Source: Psychromonas sp. CNPT3 (lineage in GTDB: Bacteria > Pseudomonadota > Gammaproteobacteria > Enterobacterales > Psychromonadaceae). From it: a stretch of DNA of 64,000 nucleotides. The stretch spans positions 1,755,883 through 1,819,882 of the forward strand of contig NC_020802.1 of the NCBI RefSeq assembly GCF_000153405.2, read 5' to 3'. Shown one piece after another: positions 30,383 to 39,429 of the stretch (positions are counted from its first letter, which is position 1; the number at the start of each line of letters is the position of its first letter). Made by a program: the position numbers and the translations under genes. A model generated the notes under the pieces. That model had not been told where the DNA came from. It saw only the letters and a program-made list of their open reading frames with translations, and searched no databases.

Positions 30383-30573
30383 TCTTTTGCGGCGTTATCT
30401 AGATTAATGTCACTCTGAGTGCTTTCCTGTTTTTCGGGGCTATATAGGATAGATAGGGCTATCTATCCTATGATGGTAATGGGTATATTTTATTTCATCA
30501 ATACTTACTGAGACGCCTCTAATGGAGAGATCTCACTCACTTAACTCAGCGTAAATTCACGTTTCGGTGATGA

Positions 30574-30690
30574 ATACCCAAGAAACTAAAAAGGTTACCC
30601 GTCTTGTTTGTTGAAATTATCCCACCCTGCGTTGTGAGTTTTGAAGTGAGAACAACACTCTGTATCGAACCGGTAAAAATTAACATGTCA
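30574..30690 (-). repeat. MITE-like repeat, decayed copy 3 (inverted orientation)
   Basis: On the minus strand this matches the 3' half of the 159-bp element, including the GGGATAATTTCAACAA-like block, CTCACAACGCAGG and GTTGTTCTCACTTC. The terminal repeat is mutated (TACCCAAGAAAC instead of TACCAAAGGAAC). Beyond about 30660 only a short GGTAAAAATTAAC stretch resembles the element. It occupies the 347-bp gap 30383-30729, where I see nothing else. Confidence 0.75.
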
Positions 30691-30729
30691 TCAATATCCA
30701 GCCAACTATTCTTAAATTGTTTTTAGGCT

Positions 30730-32310
30730 CTATCGCACGAATGAATCGAGCTCCTCAGCTGACTTAGTCACTGCAAAACTCTGTGCATCCGTCGTTAATG
30801 CGTAATTATTCCTACCCTTACGTTTTATTGTATACATGGCTTTATCTGCCAACTCTACCAATTTTTCAGGCGTATCTGCATGATCAGGGTATAAGGCGAT
30901 GCCGATACTCACTCCAATATCTATTGATTCATTTTTATATTTATAAGGTTTATCTATAATTTTAATTAACTTTTCTGAAATCGTTATAGTACTTTCTTGA
31001 TCTTTTATATTAGTAAGTAAAATACAAAATTCATCACCTCCAATACGCCCGACTGTATCAATCTCCCTTACGCTTTCAGTAAGTCGAATCGCAACTTCTT
31101 TTAAAACAAAGTCACCGGTATGGTGACCAAAACTATCATTAACTTTTTTAAATCCATCTAGATCCAAAAATAATACTGCTATTTTTTGCTTATTTAGCTT
31201 AGCGTCCGCTAATGCTTTTATAAGGCGATCTTGAAAAAATTGTCTCATCGCGAGCCCTGTAAGAGCATCATGATTAGCCATATAAAGGATCTGTTTTTTT
31301 GCATGCTTCAATTCGGTAATGTCTTGTTTTATAGCAATATAATGACTAATTTTATTGTTTTTTTGTTTAACGGGTGCGATTGATGCAAGTTCCCAAAAAA
31401 AGTCACCATTCTTTTTTCTATTATGAAACTCTCCGTGCCAAGCATTTCCGGTTGAGAGTGATTTCCAAAGGGATGCATACCCTTTTTTATCCATCTCTCC
31501 AGAACTAAAAATACGAGGGTTTTTACCGATAAGATCTTTTAATAAATATCCTGTTTTCTTCTGACACGCTGGATTTACATATTCAATCAACCCCGCTCTA
31601 TCGGTGATAATGATAGATGAATCGGATTGATTAACGGCAAAAAAATAGATTTCAAGCTCAGACTTCAAACTGACGTATAGAAGTAAAATAAGAGCAATAG
31701 AACTTCCACTTAAAATAAATGTTCCCCCTAAAAAATAGACTGACAACAATATTTCGTGTGGTAATAATTCATAACCAAAATAATAAAATAACGATATGCC
31801 ACCTCGGATCCCCTGAAACACTCCAAATGAACCAAATACAGCACACCCGGCTAAACCTACAAATAACCAAGGCGTCTTTTTGTCTCGTACAAATGTAATG
31901 ACAATAATAAAACATATCACCATGAGTACGAGAGATATTGTAGCTACTCTGACATTGACATTTTGTGATCCACAACTTAAATAATAAAAGAGCACGACCA
32001 TGAGGGGAGGTAAGCTAAAATCAAGTGATCGTAGTGGGGATTGCCCCACAAAAATACGGATCCCCCGTAAGATAAGTAGAAACCCCAGAATATAAAATAA
32101 ATCACCAACAAATAATGAAAGGCAATCAGAAATATTTCCTATTCCATATATTAATAAATTACCGATAGCAATGCAGAGCATACCGATAACCCAAAAACCA
32201 GTCCCTTTGCGCCTAGACTGTAATAACCAAAGAAAAAATAATGATACAACCGAAAAAATAGAAATAAGAATAGTCATAATAATCATCGTATTCAGATCTA
32301 ATTCAAGCAT
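30730..32310 (-). CDS. Membrane-anchored PAS-GGDEF diguanylate cyclase
   Basis: The protein makes cyclic di-GMP from two GTP. Its 526 residues begin with about seven membrane segments (residues 1-215), followed by a PAS/PAC sensor domain (FFAVNQSDSSIIITDRAGLIEYVNPAC to about residue 340) and a GGDEF domain (about 345-505). The active-site motif GGDEF is intact in RIGGDEFCILL. An upstream RxxD (REID, five residues before GGDEF) provides the product-inhibition I-site. No EAL domain follows. It is monocistronic. Cyclic di-GMP output here could bear on the nearby surface-protein genes, but that is only positional. Confidence 0.93.
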   Translation of the reverse strand: MLELDLNTMIIMTILISIFSVVSLFFLWLLQSRRKGTGFWVIGMLCIAIGNLLIYGIGNISDCLSLFVGDLFYILGFLLILRGIRIFVGQSPLRSLDFSLPPLMVVLFYYLSCGSQNVNVRVATISLVLMVICFIIVITFVRDKKTPWLFVGLAGCAVFGSFGVFQGIRGGISLFYYFGYELLPHEILLSVYFLGGTFILSGSSIALILLLYVSLKSELEIYFFAVNQSDSSIIITDRAGLIEYVNPACQKKTGYLLKDLIGKNPRIFSSGEMDKKGYASLWKSLSTGNAWHGEFHNRKKNGDFFWELASIAPVKQKNNKISHYIAIKQDITELKHAKKQILYMANHDALTGLAMRQFFQDRLIKALADAKLNKQKIAVLFLDLDGFKKVNDSFGHHTGDFVLKEVAIRLTESVREIDTVGRIGGDEFCILLTNIKDQESTITISEKLIKIIDKPYKYKNESIDIGVSIGIALYPDHADTPEKLVELADKAMYTIKRKGRNNYALTTDAQSFAVTKSAEELDSFVR

Positions 32311-32841
32311 TTTATAAATTCCTTTTACTAAAAAAGCTTATAAATTAGTATACACGTGAACATTATAACTACTTAACATCATTTACAAAAATAAAGGAAT
32401 GATCGTAAAAATATCTTTAATTGACAATAGGAACATGTCTTTAATTAGATAAATTCAAGATCCAGCTACTATATAAATAATTTAACCCAACATTTTTGTA
32501 CTTTGAGATCGAGTCTACAGTGAAATGTGACACCTTTTTTCTGATATATACCCTATAAAGTACTTTTTTATATTTTATATTTGGCTTCTTTTTCCTCATT
32601 CGTAATAGTGAATACTCCTGAATAATCAATGATACAAAACATTGAAAATATATCTGCATCTACAACACCGATCATTACTTAATCTAAACACATCTTCACT
32701 TAAATACAAAAAACACTAACCCCATGTTTTTAACATGCAAATTTATGTTATAAGTGAACAGTTAACCAACGAATATGTAGTATTTTACTGCTAAGAGGTT
32801 AATAGTATAACGTCTATCTTACTGACATTTAAGGAATTATA
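32311..32841. other. Non-coding AT-rich gap between the diguanylate cyclase and RDD genes
   Basis: About 530 bp with very high A+T and no open frame that shows codon bias or a known domain. A 72-codon minus-strand frame inside has no ribosome-binding site or similarity I recognise. It must contain the divergent promoters of the two flanking genes. No repeat of the window's families is present. Confidence 0.5.
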
Positions 32842-33327
32842 ATGAAGAGTGATCTTCCCGAAAAAATGGCCGACACATATAAATACACTGGATTCTGGCT
32901 AAGAACAGGGGCAAGTCTCATCGATACGGTGATCATACTTGCATTAACTTACCCCATTCTCATCTCAATATACGGCTGGGGTTATTTGGACAGTAATGAT
33001 TTAAGCGCAGGTTTTGCAGATTTGTTAGTGAGTTGGGTCCTTCCCATTATCGCAGTCATAGTCTTTTGGATATATTATCAAGCAACGCCCGGAAAAATGC
33101 TAATAAAAGCCCGCATAGTGGACGCTAAAACAGGTAACGAACCAACATTAAAACAATACATCATAAGGTATTTTGGATATTTTTTAGCTGGTCTCCCACT
33201 AGGGCTCGGTATTTTTTGGGTTGCTTGGGATAAAAGAAAACAAGGATGGCATGATAAATTAGCCGGAACGGTTGTGATAAGCCCAAAAGTCACTGCAACT
33301 CAGGAAGTACATTTCACCGGTAAATAA
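32842..33327 (+). CDS. RDD family membrane protein
   Basis: The 161-residue protein has three membrane segments and the RDD signature: the aromatic/Arg-Ala start YTGFWLRTGASLIDTVIILALTYP (Arg and first Asp) and ATPGKMLIKARIVDAKTGNEPTLKQYIIRYFGYF. These are followed by WDKRKQGWHDKLAGTVVI at the C-terminus. The family has been linked to sodium/proton exchange and other transport roles, but function here is unknown. It has a GGA-type ribosome-binding site (AAGGAATTATA before ATG) and no partner gene. Confidence 0.88.
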   Translation: MKSDLPEKMADTYKYTGFWLRTGASLIDTVIILALTYPILISIYGWGYLDSNDLSAGFADLLVSWVLPIIAVIVFWIYYQATPGKMLIKARIVDAKTGNEPTLKQYIIRYFGYFLAGLPLGLGIFWVAWDKRKQGWHDKLAGTVVISPKVTATQEVHFTGK

Positions 33328-33619
33328 CTGACAAGATAATTGGACTCCCAAGACGGCCCACGTAAGCTGAAATACATAGCATCCATATTTCAGGGAGTTC
33401 AATATAATAGATGAGACTGATTTAGTAGCGGTTATATTCAAGGATGCACATACATGAATATTTGCATTACGCCTAAACATAAAGCGCGCCCACTAAGGCT
33501 TAATGCTTCTCTTTTATCTTAAAAACAACACTTAAGAGCAAGCTAAATAGGCATTACACAAATTTAAATTATAAGTGTTAAAGTTCACTTTTTTAGCCTT
33601 GTGTAGGCTATGATTTTTA

Positions 33620-34552
33620 TCAGAGCAGTCTCTCTGCATTTTCACAATCTTCACAAAGAAGTAAGTAAGCATTTCCACGCTTTAATACATTGGTACTTTT
33701 ACTTTGGCATATTACACAAGGCATCTTCATCGCGGTATTGGCGATGCATTTATTACATTTAATATAATAACCGTAGCGCCCACTTTTAGCGGTGAAATCA
33801 GAAGATTCTCCACAATTTTTACATTTGAGCAGTGACCTTTTGACGACTATTCCATCAAATTTTGCATCCAAGACTTTATCGATTATTGGCAGTATTTGTG
33901 GCTGTTTTTCATGGATCTGTTCGACTAAAAATTCTATGATAGATTTTAAATCGTCGAGATTGAATTTAGGGCGAGTATCTAAGATATTAAGTGTGCGCAT
34001 AACCACATTTGATAACTTCATTATTTTATTTAACTTCTCAACTAAAAATTCACTTTTAACCAGTTGCTTAGAAATCTCCTTTGGCATTGTTTCCCTATCT
34101 ATAATCGCATCACTTGAAACGACACAAACATTGTCCCAGCAACGCATACCAAAGCTTTGTTTTAATCCTAAAATCTTATCTAATATGTTGCCTCTATTCT
34201 CAAAGAGTAATTCACGGAGTAACCGTTGCTGTAACTCAACTTGCTTTATTGGGGATGGCATGCCAACCCATTTACTATTAAAACTTCGAGTCCATTCATT
34301 AAAACTATTTACTTTAACCTCGCCTTTAATACTTTTTGACTCGATTAAAATAAATCCATATGGATAAACAAGCAAATGATCTATCTGCGCTGTTTCGGCA
34401 TTGTATGTAAACTTAAAATCATTAATTACAAATATATGAGGGTTATCTTTGAATGCTCGCCTAAGGAAAAAAGCAACATCTTGCTCTTGTTTTTGTCCTG
34501 CTTTAGCAGTTGGTGAATATGTATTTTTGAGAGTGATATCTTTAACGATCAT
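33620..34552 (-). CDS. NERD domain protein with C-terminal zinc ribbons
   Basis: The 310-residue protein has an N-terminal nuclease-related NERD domain (residues about 15-130) with the core INDFKFTYNAETAQIDHLLVYPYGFILIESKSIKGEV. The Asp and the E-x-K pair match the predicted endonuclease-like active site. The C-terminal 75 residues have paired cysteines (CKNCGES, YYIKCNKC, CVICQS, CEDCENA) that resemble topoisomerase-type zinc ribbons. The combination suggests a nucleic-acid-binding nuclease, possibly repair- or defence-related; no activity is proven. It stands alone. The 33328-33619 and 34553-34869 gaps hold no genes. Confidence 0.83.
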   Translation of the reverse strand: MIVKDITLKNTYSPTAKAGQKQEQDVAFFLRRAFKDNPHIFVINDFKFTYNAETAQIDHLLVYPYGFILIESKSIKGEVKVNSFNEWTRSFNSKWVGMPSPIKQVELQQRLLRELLFENRGNILDKILGLKQSFGMRCWDNVCVVSSDAIIDRETMPKEISKQLVKSEFLVEKLNKIMKLSNVVMRTLNILDTRPKFNLDDLKSIIEFLVEQIHEKQPQILPIIDKVLDAKFDGIVVKRSLLKCKNCGESSDFTAKSGRYGYYIKCNKCIANTAMKMPCVICQSKSTNVLKRGNAYLLLCEDCENAERLL

Positions 34553-34820
34553 AAAAATGATATTCCATTTAAAGGCAGTCTAATTATTTGATAGTAAACT
34601 AAAATCCTTATTATTTTAAGTGTTATATAAAATCATTTTAAAGTATTAGACAAGTGAATATAAAGTCAAGTCCGTCATCTTCGCTTCGTTAAAAAATAAA
34701 CTGTTTGAATAAACATTTAAAGCACTTAGATAAAGGTATATGGCGACATGATGCAAGCTGATAAGAAGTGTAAATAAAATTTATAGTGACCAATGAATAT
34801 AACGTTGTAAAGAGTAATAA

Positions 34821-34856
34821 AATAACCTTTGAAATTTAAAAATCACAGAGGTTATT
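34821..34856 (-). terminator. Terminator-like hairpin after fibro-slime gene 1
   Basis: Arms AATAACCT / AGGTTATT enclose about 20 bases, and T-rich sequence follows on the minus strand, 14-50 bp beyond the stop codon of the surface-protein gene. Confidence 0.55.
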
Positions 34857-34869
34857 CACTAAAGATGTA

Positions 34870-35625
34870 CTATTTTTTTGATTTACGTTTAACCAAAAAT
34901 AACAAACTTAGGCCCATTAACATGATAAATAGTGTATTAGGGGCATCAACCGGTTGAGACGTTAATAAGATTGACGTTTCTATGCTAAATTTTGAGCCAT
35001 GTTTATGGCGCTCTGCAAAAAATAGATCAAATGTATAATTATTACCGATGTTTAAGCCTAAAGAATCTAAACTTATACTTTGTCCTCGTGGTCCGTGTAT
35101 GCCTCCTAAATCAACCACCAGTTGGCCATTGATAAAGACCCATAAATCATCATCACCAACAAAGCTAAACATCTCTCCACCTTGATAGGTAAAGTTACTA
35201 TTAATCTCATAAGTAAAATGATAATTATGTGAATTTCCCTCATTTCCCCACCCCTGGTTATCAATCGGGAAAAAACTCGTATCAGAAAAAGAATATACGT
35301 TGGGATCCGCGGTAATACTATTATCTAACGTTATTGAATGTGAGATACTCTTATTCACGCCATTCTCATCGTTGTACCACTGATTAAAATTCACACCCGA
35401 TTGATAAATACTGGGAGTAGACAAACCGCTATAAACCGGCTTTCCATTCGCGCCTAGCTGAGAACTCACTAGCCCTGTTACATGCCCATCAACCGTACTC
35501 TCAAAATCAGAATGTGATTGCTTAAAATCACGAACCGTCCCTCCTAACGTTATTAGAGCCGCATTTAATTGCACCGGAAAAATAAATAAAAGGGTCATTA
35601 AATAGTAATGTTTTTTAATATTCAT
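34870..35625 (-). CDS. Fibro-slime domain surface protein with PEP-CTERM-like tail, paralog 1
   Basis: The 251-residue exported protein has a signal peptide (LLFIFPVQLNA), then [14 protein letters not shown] and the fibro-slime/PA14-like core [19 protein letters not shown] and [15 protein letters not shown]. It ends in [20 protein letters not shown] followed by KRKSKK: a short Pro motif, one membrane helix and a basic cluster, the tripartite layout of PEP-CTERM exosortase signals. Exosortase sorting and surface or matrix attachment are inferred; no exosortase gene is in the window. Two paralogs lie downstream at 35878 and 38311. The promoter has a sigma-54 site and an upstream 17-bp box. Confidence 0.82.
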   Translation of the reverse strand: MNIKKHYYLMTLLFIFPVQLNAALITLGGTVRDFKQSHSDFESTVDGHVTGLVSSQLGANGKPVYSGLSTPSIYQSGVNFNQWYNDENGVNKSISHSITLDNSITADPNVYSFSDTSFFPIDNQGWGNEGNSHNYHFTYEINSNFTYQGGEMFSFVGDDDLWVFINGQLVVDLGGIHGPRGQSISLDSLGLNIGNNYTFDLFFAERHKHGSKFSIETSILLTSQPVDAPNTLFIMLMGLSLLFLVKRKSKK

Positions 35626-35677
35626 ATGTTTATTCTCCTTGAGTAAACGATATACTGATCTGTACTATATTGTTTAT

Positions 35678-35693
35678 TGCAGGTTTAGTGCCA
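35678..35693 (-). promoter_or_regulatory. Sigma-54 type -24/-12 promoter of fibro-slime gene 1
   Basis: On the minus strand TGGCACTAAACCTGCA contains GG-N10-GC, and TGGCAC matches the -24 consensus exactly. It lies about 53 bp before the start codon and about 60 bp downstream of the TGTCGA box. Confidence 0.8.
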
Positions 35694-35752
35694 CAAAAAC
35701 AAACCAGTAAAATCAAACAGATGGAATGATTTATTTTATTTTTCCAAAAAGG

Positions 35753-35769
35753 TGTAAATAATATCGACA
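35753..35769 (-). promoter_or_regulatory. Upstream activator box 1 (TGTCGA-N5-TTTACA)
   Basis: The 17-mer TGTCGATATTATTTACA (minus strand) is an imperfect palindrome (TGTnnATAnTATnnACA). An identical 17-mer occurs at 36754 and 39197 and a close variant at 42735, in each case upstream of a PEP-CTERM-type gene. It is a probable binding site for a dimeric sigma-54 activator. Confidence 0.75.
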
Positions 35770-35822
35770 GGATTTAGAGGTGTTCTGACGACAATAAAAA
35801 GCATTTCTCTTCTCTATTTCCC

Positions 35823-35860
35823 AAAAAAATAGCCTCTGTAATTTAAACACCACAGAGGCT
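35823..35860 (-). terminator. Terminator after fibro-slime gene 2
   Basis: The 9-bp stem AGCCTCTGT / ACAGAGGCT (35831-35839, 35852-35860) is followed on the minus strand by a run of T (35823-35830). Confidence 0.8.
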
Positions 35861-35877
35861 TGTTCACCAAATATCTA

Positions 35878-36633
35878 CTATTTTTTTGATTTTCGTTTAA
35901 CTAAAAATAACAAACTTAGGCCCATTAACATGATAAATAGCGTATTAGGGGCATCAACCGGCTGAGACGTTAATAAAATTGAAGTATCAATACGGAAGTT
36001 TGACTGCGTTTTATGACGCTCTGCAAAAAACAGATCAAAAGTATAATTACTACCAGCGACTAACCCTAATGAATCTAGATTAACACTTTGCCCACTTGCG
36101 CCATGCACACCACCTAAATCAACCACCAGTTGGCCATTGATAAAGACCCATAAATCATCATCACCAACAAAACTAAACATCTCTCCACCTTGGTAGGTAA
36201 AGTTACTATTCAGCTCATAAGTAAAATGATAATTATGTGCATTACCTTCATTACCCCATCCCAAACCATCCATGGGAAAGAAACTTGAATTTGTATAAGT
36301 GTATACATTCGGATCTGCTGTAATGGTATTATCTAAATTAATCGAATATGAAAGGCTCTGATTAACCCCGCTCACATCGTTATACCATTGATTAAAGTTT
36401 ACGCCTGATTGATAAACACTTGCGGTTGATAAACCACTATAAACGGGTTTTCCATCCCCCCCAAGAGTCGCATCTACCATGCCTGTAACGTTACCGTCAA
36501 TCGCACGCTCAAAATCAGAATGTGATTGCTTAAAGTCACGCAGAGTACCACCGAGAGTGATCATTGATGCGTTGCTTTGTGCTGAAAAAATTAATAAAGC
36601 AACGATTAAATAACAATAATTTTTAGTTTTCAT
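35878..36633 (-). CDS. Fibro-slime domain surface protein with PEP-CTERM-like tail, paralog 2
   Basis: The 251-residue paralog is the same length as copy 1 and close to it throughout. It has a signal peptide (LLIFSAQSNA), [51 protein letters not shown], and a C-terminal sorting tail [20 protein letters not shown] identical to copy 1. About 100 bp at the 3' end are nearly identical between the two genes even at silent sites, which suggests recent duplication or gene conversion. The -24 element of its promoter is weaker than in the others. The DMT transporter gene is divergent from it. Confidence 0.82.
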   Translation of the reverse strand: MKTKNYCYLIVALLIFSAQSNASMITLGGTLRDFKQSHSDFERAIDGNVTGMVDATLGGDGKPVYSGLSTASVYQSGVNFNQWYNDVSGVNQSLSYSINLDNTITADPNVYTYTNSSFFPMDGLGWGNEGNAHNYHFTYELNSNFTYQGGEMFSFVGDDDLWVFINGQLVVDLGGVHGASGQSVNLDSLGLVAGSNYTFDLFFAERHKTQSNFRIDTSILLTSQPVDAPNTLFIMLMGLSLLFLVKRKSKK

Positions 36634-36678
36634 CCTATTCTCCTAAAAAATAATGAGAGCTTACTCACGCTTTTATAG

Positions 36679-36694
36679 TGCAGATTTAATGCAA
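36679..36694 (-). promoter_or_regulatory. Degenerate sigma-54 type promoter of fibro-slime gene 2
   Basis: The minus strand reads TTGCATTAAATCTGCA, aligned base for base with TGGCACTAAACCTGCA of gene 1 but with GG changed to TG at -24. It lies about 47 bp before the start codon and at the same distance from its upstream box. It may be weaker or inactive. Confidence 0.5.
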
Positions 36695-36753
36695 AAAAAA
36701 TATCCCAATAGAATCAAATGGATATAATAATCCGCTTGTTTTTTTGTTGACGT

Positions 36754-36770
36754 TGTAAATAATATCGACA
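36754..36770 (-). promoter_or_regulatory. Upstream activator box 2 (TGTCGA-N5-TTTACA)
   Basis: Identical in all 17 bases to the box at 35753, with the same spacing to the promoter element (about 60 bp). It sits in the divergent region between surface gene 2 and the DMT transporter. Confidence 0.72.
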
Positions 36771-36987
36771 GAATTCTCACTTTTTATTGCATCGATAAAA
36801 GCAATAAAAAATCCCTTCTCTTACCTCTCTATTCCAAAAGAGTATAAAAACCTTTTTATTTAGAAAAAAAAATACACAGAGAGGCGGCCCATCACGTATA
36901 AAAGTCAGCTTTGCACCACAATCCATTGGTAAATGAAGAGAATAAGTCGTATGCTCTGATACCTTTTTTATTTAGAATAAATGATTT

Positions 36988-37857
36988 ATGTCTCAGCACC
37001 ATCCCCTACAAGGCGCCTCTTGGATGCTAAGCGCTGGCCTTGCTTTTGCTATCGTCAACAGTATTGCGCAATACCTCAGTATTACATTTGGCATTCCCTC
37101 GACCATGGTAGCCTTAGTGCAATACGCCATTGCTTTAGTGGTGATATTGCCTTATCTGCGCACCTTAGGTATCCGTAACTCACTTAAAACAAACTACTTT
37201 GGCGCCCACTTATTCCGTGTGTTTATTGCTGTCATTGGTATTCAATTATGGTTATGGGCACTCGCTTACCCCGTTCCTATTTGGCAAGGCATTGCATTAC
37301 TCATGACATCGCCTTTGTTTGCCACTATTGGCTCTGGATTGTTTTTAAAAGAAAAGGTTGGGATGGCGCGTTGGGGCGCGACGTTGGCAGGTTTTGTCGG
37401 TGCAATGATAATCTTAGAGCCTTGGGCAGACAGCTTTACGTGGGCAACATTACTGCCCGTCGGAGCGGCTTTCTTCTGGGCTTGGTACTCTTTAATGGTA
37501 AAGAAAATGTCAGCAACTGACTCCCCTTCTACTATGGTGGTCTACTTACTGGTATTAATAACGCCCTTTAATATTTTACTCGCATTACCCGATTGGCAAA
37601 TACCGACGGGCGTTAATGTCTGGTTATTATTAATGGGTGCAGGCGTAATGACCGCCTTAGCGCAATGGGCGATTGTAAAAGCTTATTCCGTTGCAGATGC
37701 CTCTTTTGTACAACCTTTCGATCATGCAAAATTACCCTTAAATGTATTGGGTGGCTGGTTGGTTTTTGGCTGGGTACCGCCGGGACGTTTATGGCTGGGC
37801 GCGGCTATTATTATTGCATCCGTTGCGTTGATAACACAATGGGAACGTAAAAAGTAA
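36988..37857 (+). CDS. DMT family (EamA) transporter, intact copy
   Basis: The 289-residue inner-membrane protein has about ten hydrophobic helices in two EamA repeats, typical of drug/metabolite exporters. Recognisable parts are SMLSAGLAFAIVNS-type start (WMLSAGLAFAIVNSIAQYL), IALLMTSPLFATIGSGLFLKE closing the first repeat, and AYSVADASFVQPFDHAKLPLNVLGGW in the second. The substrate is unknown. A decayed copy lies at 39430-39819. It is followed by a hairpin and then the tpm remnant on the other strand. Confidence 0.9.
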   Translation: MSQHHPLQGASWMLSAGLAFAIVNSIAQYLSITFGIPSTMVALVQYAIALVVILPYLRTLGIRNSLKTNYFGAHLFRVFIAVIGIQLWLWALAYPVPIWQGIALLMTSPLFATIGSGLFLKEKVGMARWGATLAGFVGAMIILEPWADSFTWATLLPVGAAFFWAWYSLMVKKMSATDSPSTMVVYLLVLITPFNILLALPDWQIPTGVNVWLLLMGAGVMTALAQWAIVKAYSVADASFVQPFDHAKLPLNVLGGWLVFGWVPPGRLWLGAAIIIASVALITQWERKK

Positions 37858-37876
37858 CGCCTCAAAAAGATTAAAT

Positions 37877-37900
37877 GACAGTGCCAAATATGGCGCTGTC
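37877..37900. terminator. Hairpin between the DMT gene and the tpm remnant
   Basis: Stem GACAGTGCCA / TGGCGCTGTC (one G-U pair) with loop AATA, 19 bp after the transporter stop. The same hairpin recurs in unit B at 39839-39862. It lacks a long T-run, so it may be a convergent terminator of moderate strength. Confidence 0.55.
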
Positions 37901-37920
37901 ATTACAACTTAGCTGATTTA

Positions 37921-38260
37921 TCACGGCGTTTGTAACAACCAAACAAATTCTTTAGCATCGATACCTTTTATGCCCCCCCCTAACTCCACTGCAGGCATGC
38001 AAAAGGAGGCCCATTGAGCAATATTTTGTCGTATTCAACCGTAATTAATAGTTGCTTGGCGCCTTGACTTATCTGCGCGACATGCTGGGTATATTTACGG
38101 CGCATAGGATCGGGTCATGCAACAAAAGCTACGCGATCATAAATCGCATCGACTGGGTTTGATTTTTTTGCTGACAACGTAAATATATAACTCACAAATA
38201 TATCGATGTTATGGCCTGGATAGTACTTTACCTCACCTAAATTTATAACCACTAGCGTAT
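37921..38260 (-). pseudogene. Broken thiopurine S-methyltransferase gene (tpm remnant)
   Basis: About 340 bp align with the C-terminal two thirds of the intact tpm at 39883-40518. They start at the same TGA stop context and include blocks equivalent to GAKQLLITFEYDQ, RRKYTQHVAQIS and GHNIDIFV. An internal deletion of about 55 bp, frameshifts and loss of the 5' third make it non-functional. The remaining bases to 38310 contain only a short unsupported frame. Confidence 0.85.
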
Positions 38261-38310
38261 ATAACTGGTGTGGGTTATGTCGTAATACTTGTTTCGTTAA
38301 TGCTATCATA

Positions 38311-39069
38311 TTAAAGTTTACGTTTTCGTTTAGCAAAAAATAACAAACTTAGACCCATTAACATAATAAATAGCGTATTAGGTGTATCAACTGAGTGAGA
38401 AGATGTAGATTTACCATTAAATAAAATTGACGTTTCCATGCTTAATATTGAGCCACCGGTATGGCGCTCCGCAAAAAACAGATCAAAAGAATAATCAGTA
38501 CCGATGCTTAAGCCTAAAGTATCTAAATTTACACTTTGACTCCTTGCTGAATGTAAACCTCCTAAATCAATCACGAGTTCCTTATCGATAAAGACCCATA
38601 AATCATCATCGCCAGTAAAGTTAAACATCTCTCCACCTTGATAAGTAAATTTACTAGTAAGTTCATAAGTAAAATGATGATTATGTGCATTACCCTCATT
38701 TCCCCATCCTTTGTTATCAATCGGGAAAAAACTCATATCAGAAAAAGAATATACGTTGGGATCGGCGGTAATACTATTATCTAACGTTATTGAATGTGAA
38801 ATTCTCTTATTCACGCTTTTAATATCATTGTACCACTGCTCAAAATGAGAAATAGTGGAGTTAGACTTACCGCTATAAATTGGCTTTCCATTCATACGTA
38901 GCCAAGACTTCAGTAACCCGGTTTCAAGCCCTGAAGTATTACCCTCAAAATTAACATGTGATTGCTTAAAATCACGAACAGTCCCCTCTAACGTTATTAG
39001 AGCTGCATTTGATTGCATCGAAAAAACAAATAAAAGGGTCATTAAATAGTAATGTTTTTTAATATTCAT
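38311..39069 (-). CDS. Fibro-slime domain surface protein with PEP-CTERM-like tail, paralog 3
   Basis: The 252-residue paralog starts like copy 1 ([27 protein letters not shown]). It has [38 protein letters not shown] and [15 protein letters not shown]. It ends in [20 protein letters not shown] and KRKRKL, with DTPN in place of DAPN. It is the most divergent in the middle, and a few residues are inserted before the tail. Its 5' end and leader resemble copy 1 while its downstream setting matches copy 2, so its history is mosaic. The sigma-54 promoter and the 17-bp box are both good. Confidence 0.82.
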   Translation of the reverse strand: MNIKKHYYLMTLLFVFSMQSNAALITLEGTVRDFKQSHVNFEGNTSGLETGLLKSWLRMNGKPIYSGKSNSTISHFEQWYNDIKSVNKRISHSITLDNSITADPNVYSFSDMSFFPIDNKGWGNEGNAHNHHFTYELTSKFTYQGGEMFNFTGDDDLWVFIDKELVIDLGGLHSARSQSVNLDTLGLSIGTDYSFDLFFAERHTGGSILSMETSILFNGKSTSSHSVDTPNTLFIMLMGLSLLFFAKRKRKL

Positions 39070-39119
39070 ATGTTTATTCTCCTCAAGTAAGCGATATGTT
39101 GCTCTGTTCTACTTTTTAG

Positions 39120-39135
39120 AGCAAGTTTAACCCCA
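39120..39135 (-). promoter_or_regulatory. Sigma-54 type promoter of fibro-slime gene 3
   Basis: The minus strand reads TGGGGTTAAACTTGCT with GG-N10-GC and TTGC at -12. It lies about 52 bp before the start codon and about 62 bp from the upstream box. Confidence 0.72.
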
Positions 39136-39196
39136 TTCTAAATAATCCAGCCAAATCAAAGGGATGGTGTTATTTTATTGGTTTTTTTATTTAAAG

Positions 39197-39213
39197 TGTA
39201 AATAATATCGACA
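39197..39213 (-). promoter_or_regulatory. Upstream activator box 3 (TGTCGA-N5-TTTACA)
   Basis: Identical 17-mer to boxes 1 and 2, upstream of surface gene 3 and its sigma-54 type promoter. Confidence 0.75.
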
Positions 39214-39429
39214 GGGTTTTTACTTGTTATTATGTTTATAATGGTAATACAAAAATTCTTTTTTTCATCTGTATTTCCCAAAAAAGTATTAAAAAACTTT
39301 TCTTTTTAAAAAAATACACAACGAGGCGAGCTTTTACGTATAAAAATCAACTATTAACAACAATCCATTGCTAAATTAAGACAATAAGTCGTATGTTCTA
39401 ATATCTTTTTTATTTAAAATAAATGATTT

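Larger units (their letters stand above)
35878..38260. repeat. Tandem duplication unit A (surface gene, DMT transporter, tpm remnant)
   Basis: This unit and unit B (38311-40295) share the same order: surface-protein gene on the minus strand, intergenic region with the 17-bp box, transporter on the plus strand, hairpin, then tpm on the minus strand. Matching intergenic blocks (for example around 36960-37070 and 39400-39515) show that the whole unit was duplicated. In this unit the transporter is intact and tpm is broken. Confidence 0.75.

Noticed and set aside
32441-32659. 72-codon minus-strand frame in the gap before the RDD gene
   Set aside because: It is AT-rich with no ribosome-binding site, no codon bias and no recognisable domain.
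33792-34367. 191-codon plus-strand open frame antisense to the NERD gene
   Set aside because: It lies entirely within the NERD coding region, has a Ser/Leu/Ile-rich composition typical of antisense frames, and has no ribosome-binding site.
26101-36000. Second copy of the tmRNA 3' end marking the far edge of an island
   Set aside because: I looked for the CCATCTCCACCA-type end downstream and found no convincing repeat.
38115-38336. 73-codon frame overlapping the tpm remnant and the end of fibro-slime gene 3
   Set aside because: Part of it reads tpm debris (HNIDIFV) and it starts inside another gene; it is a by-product of decay.
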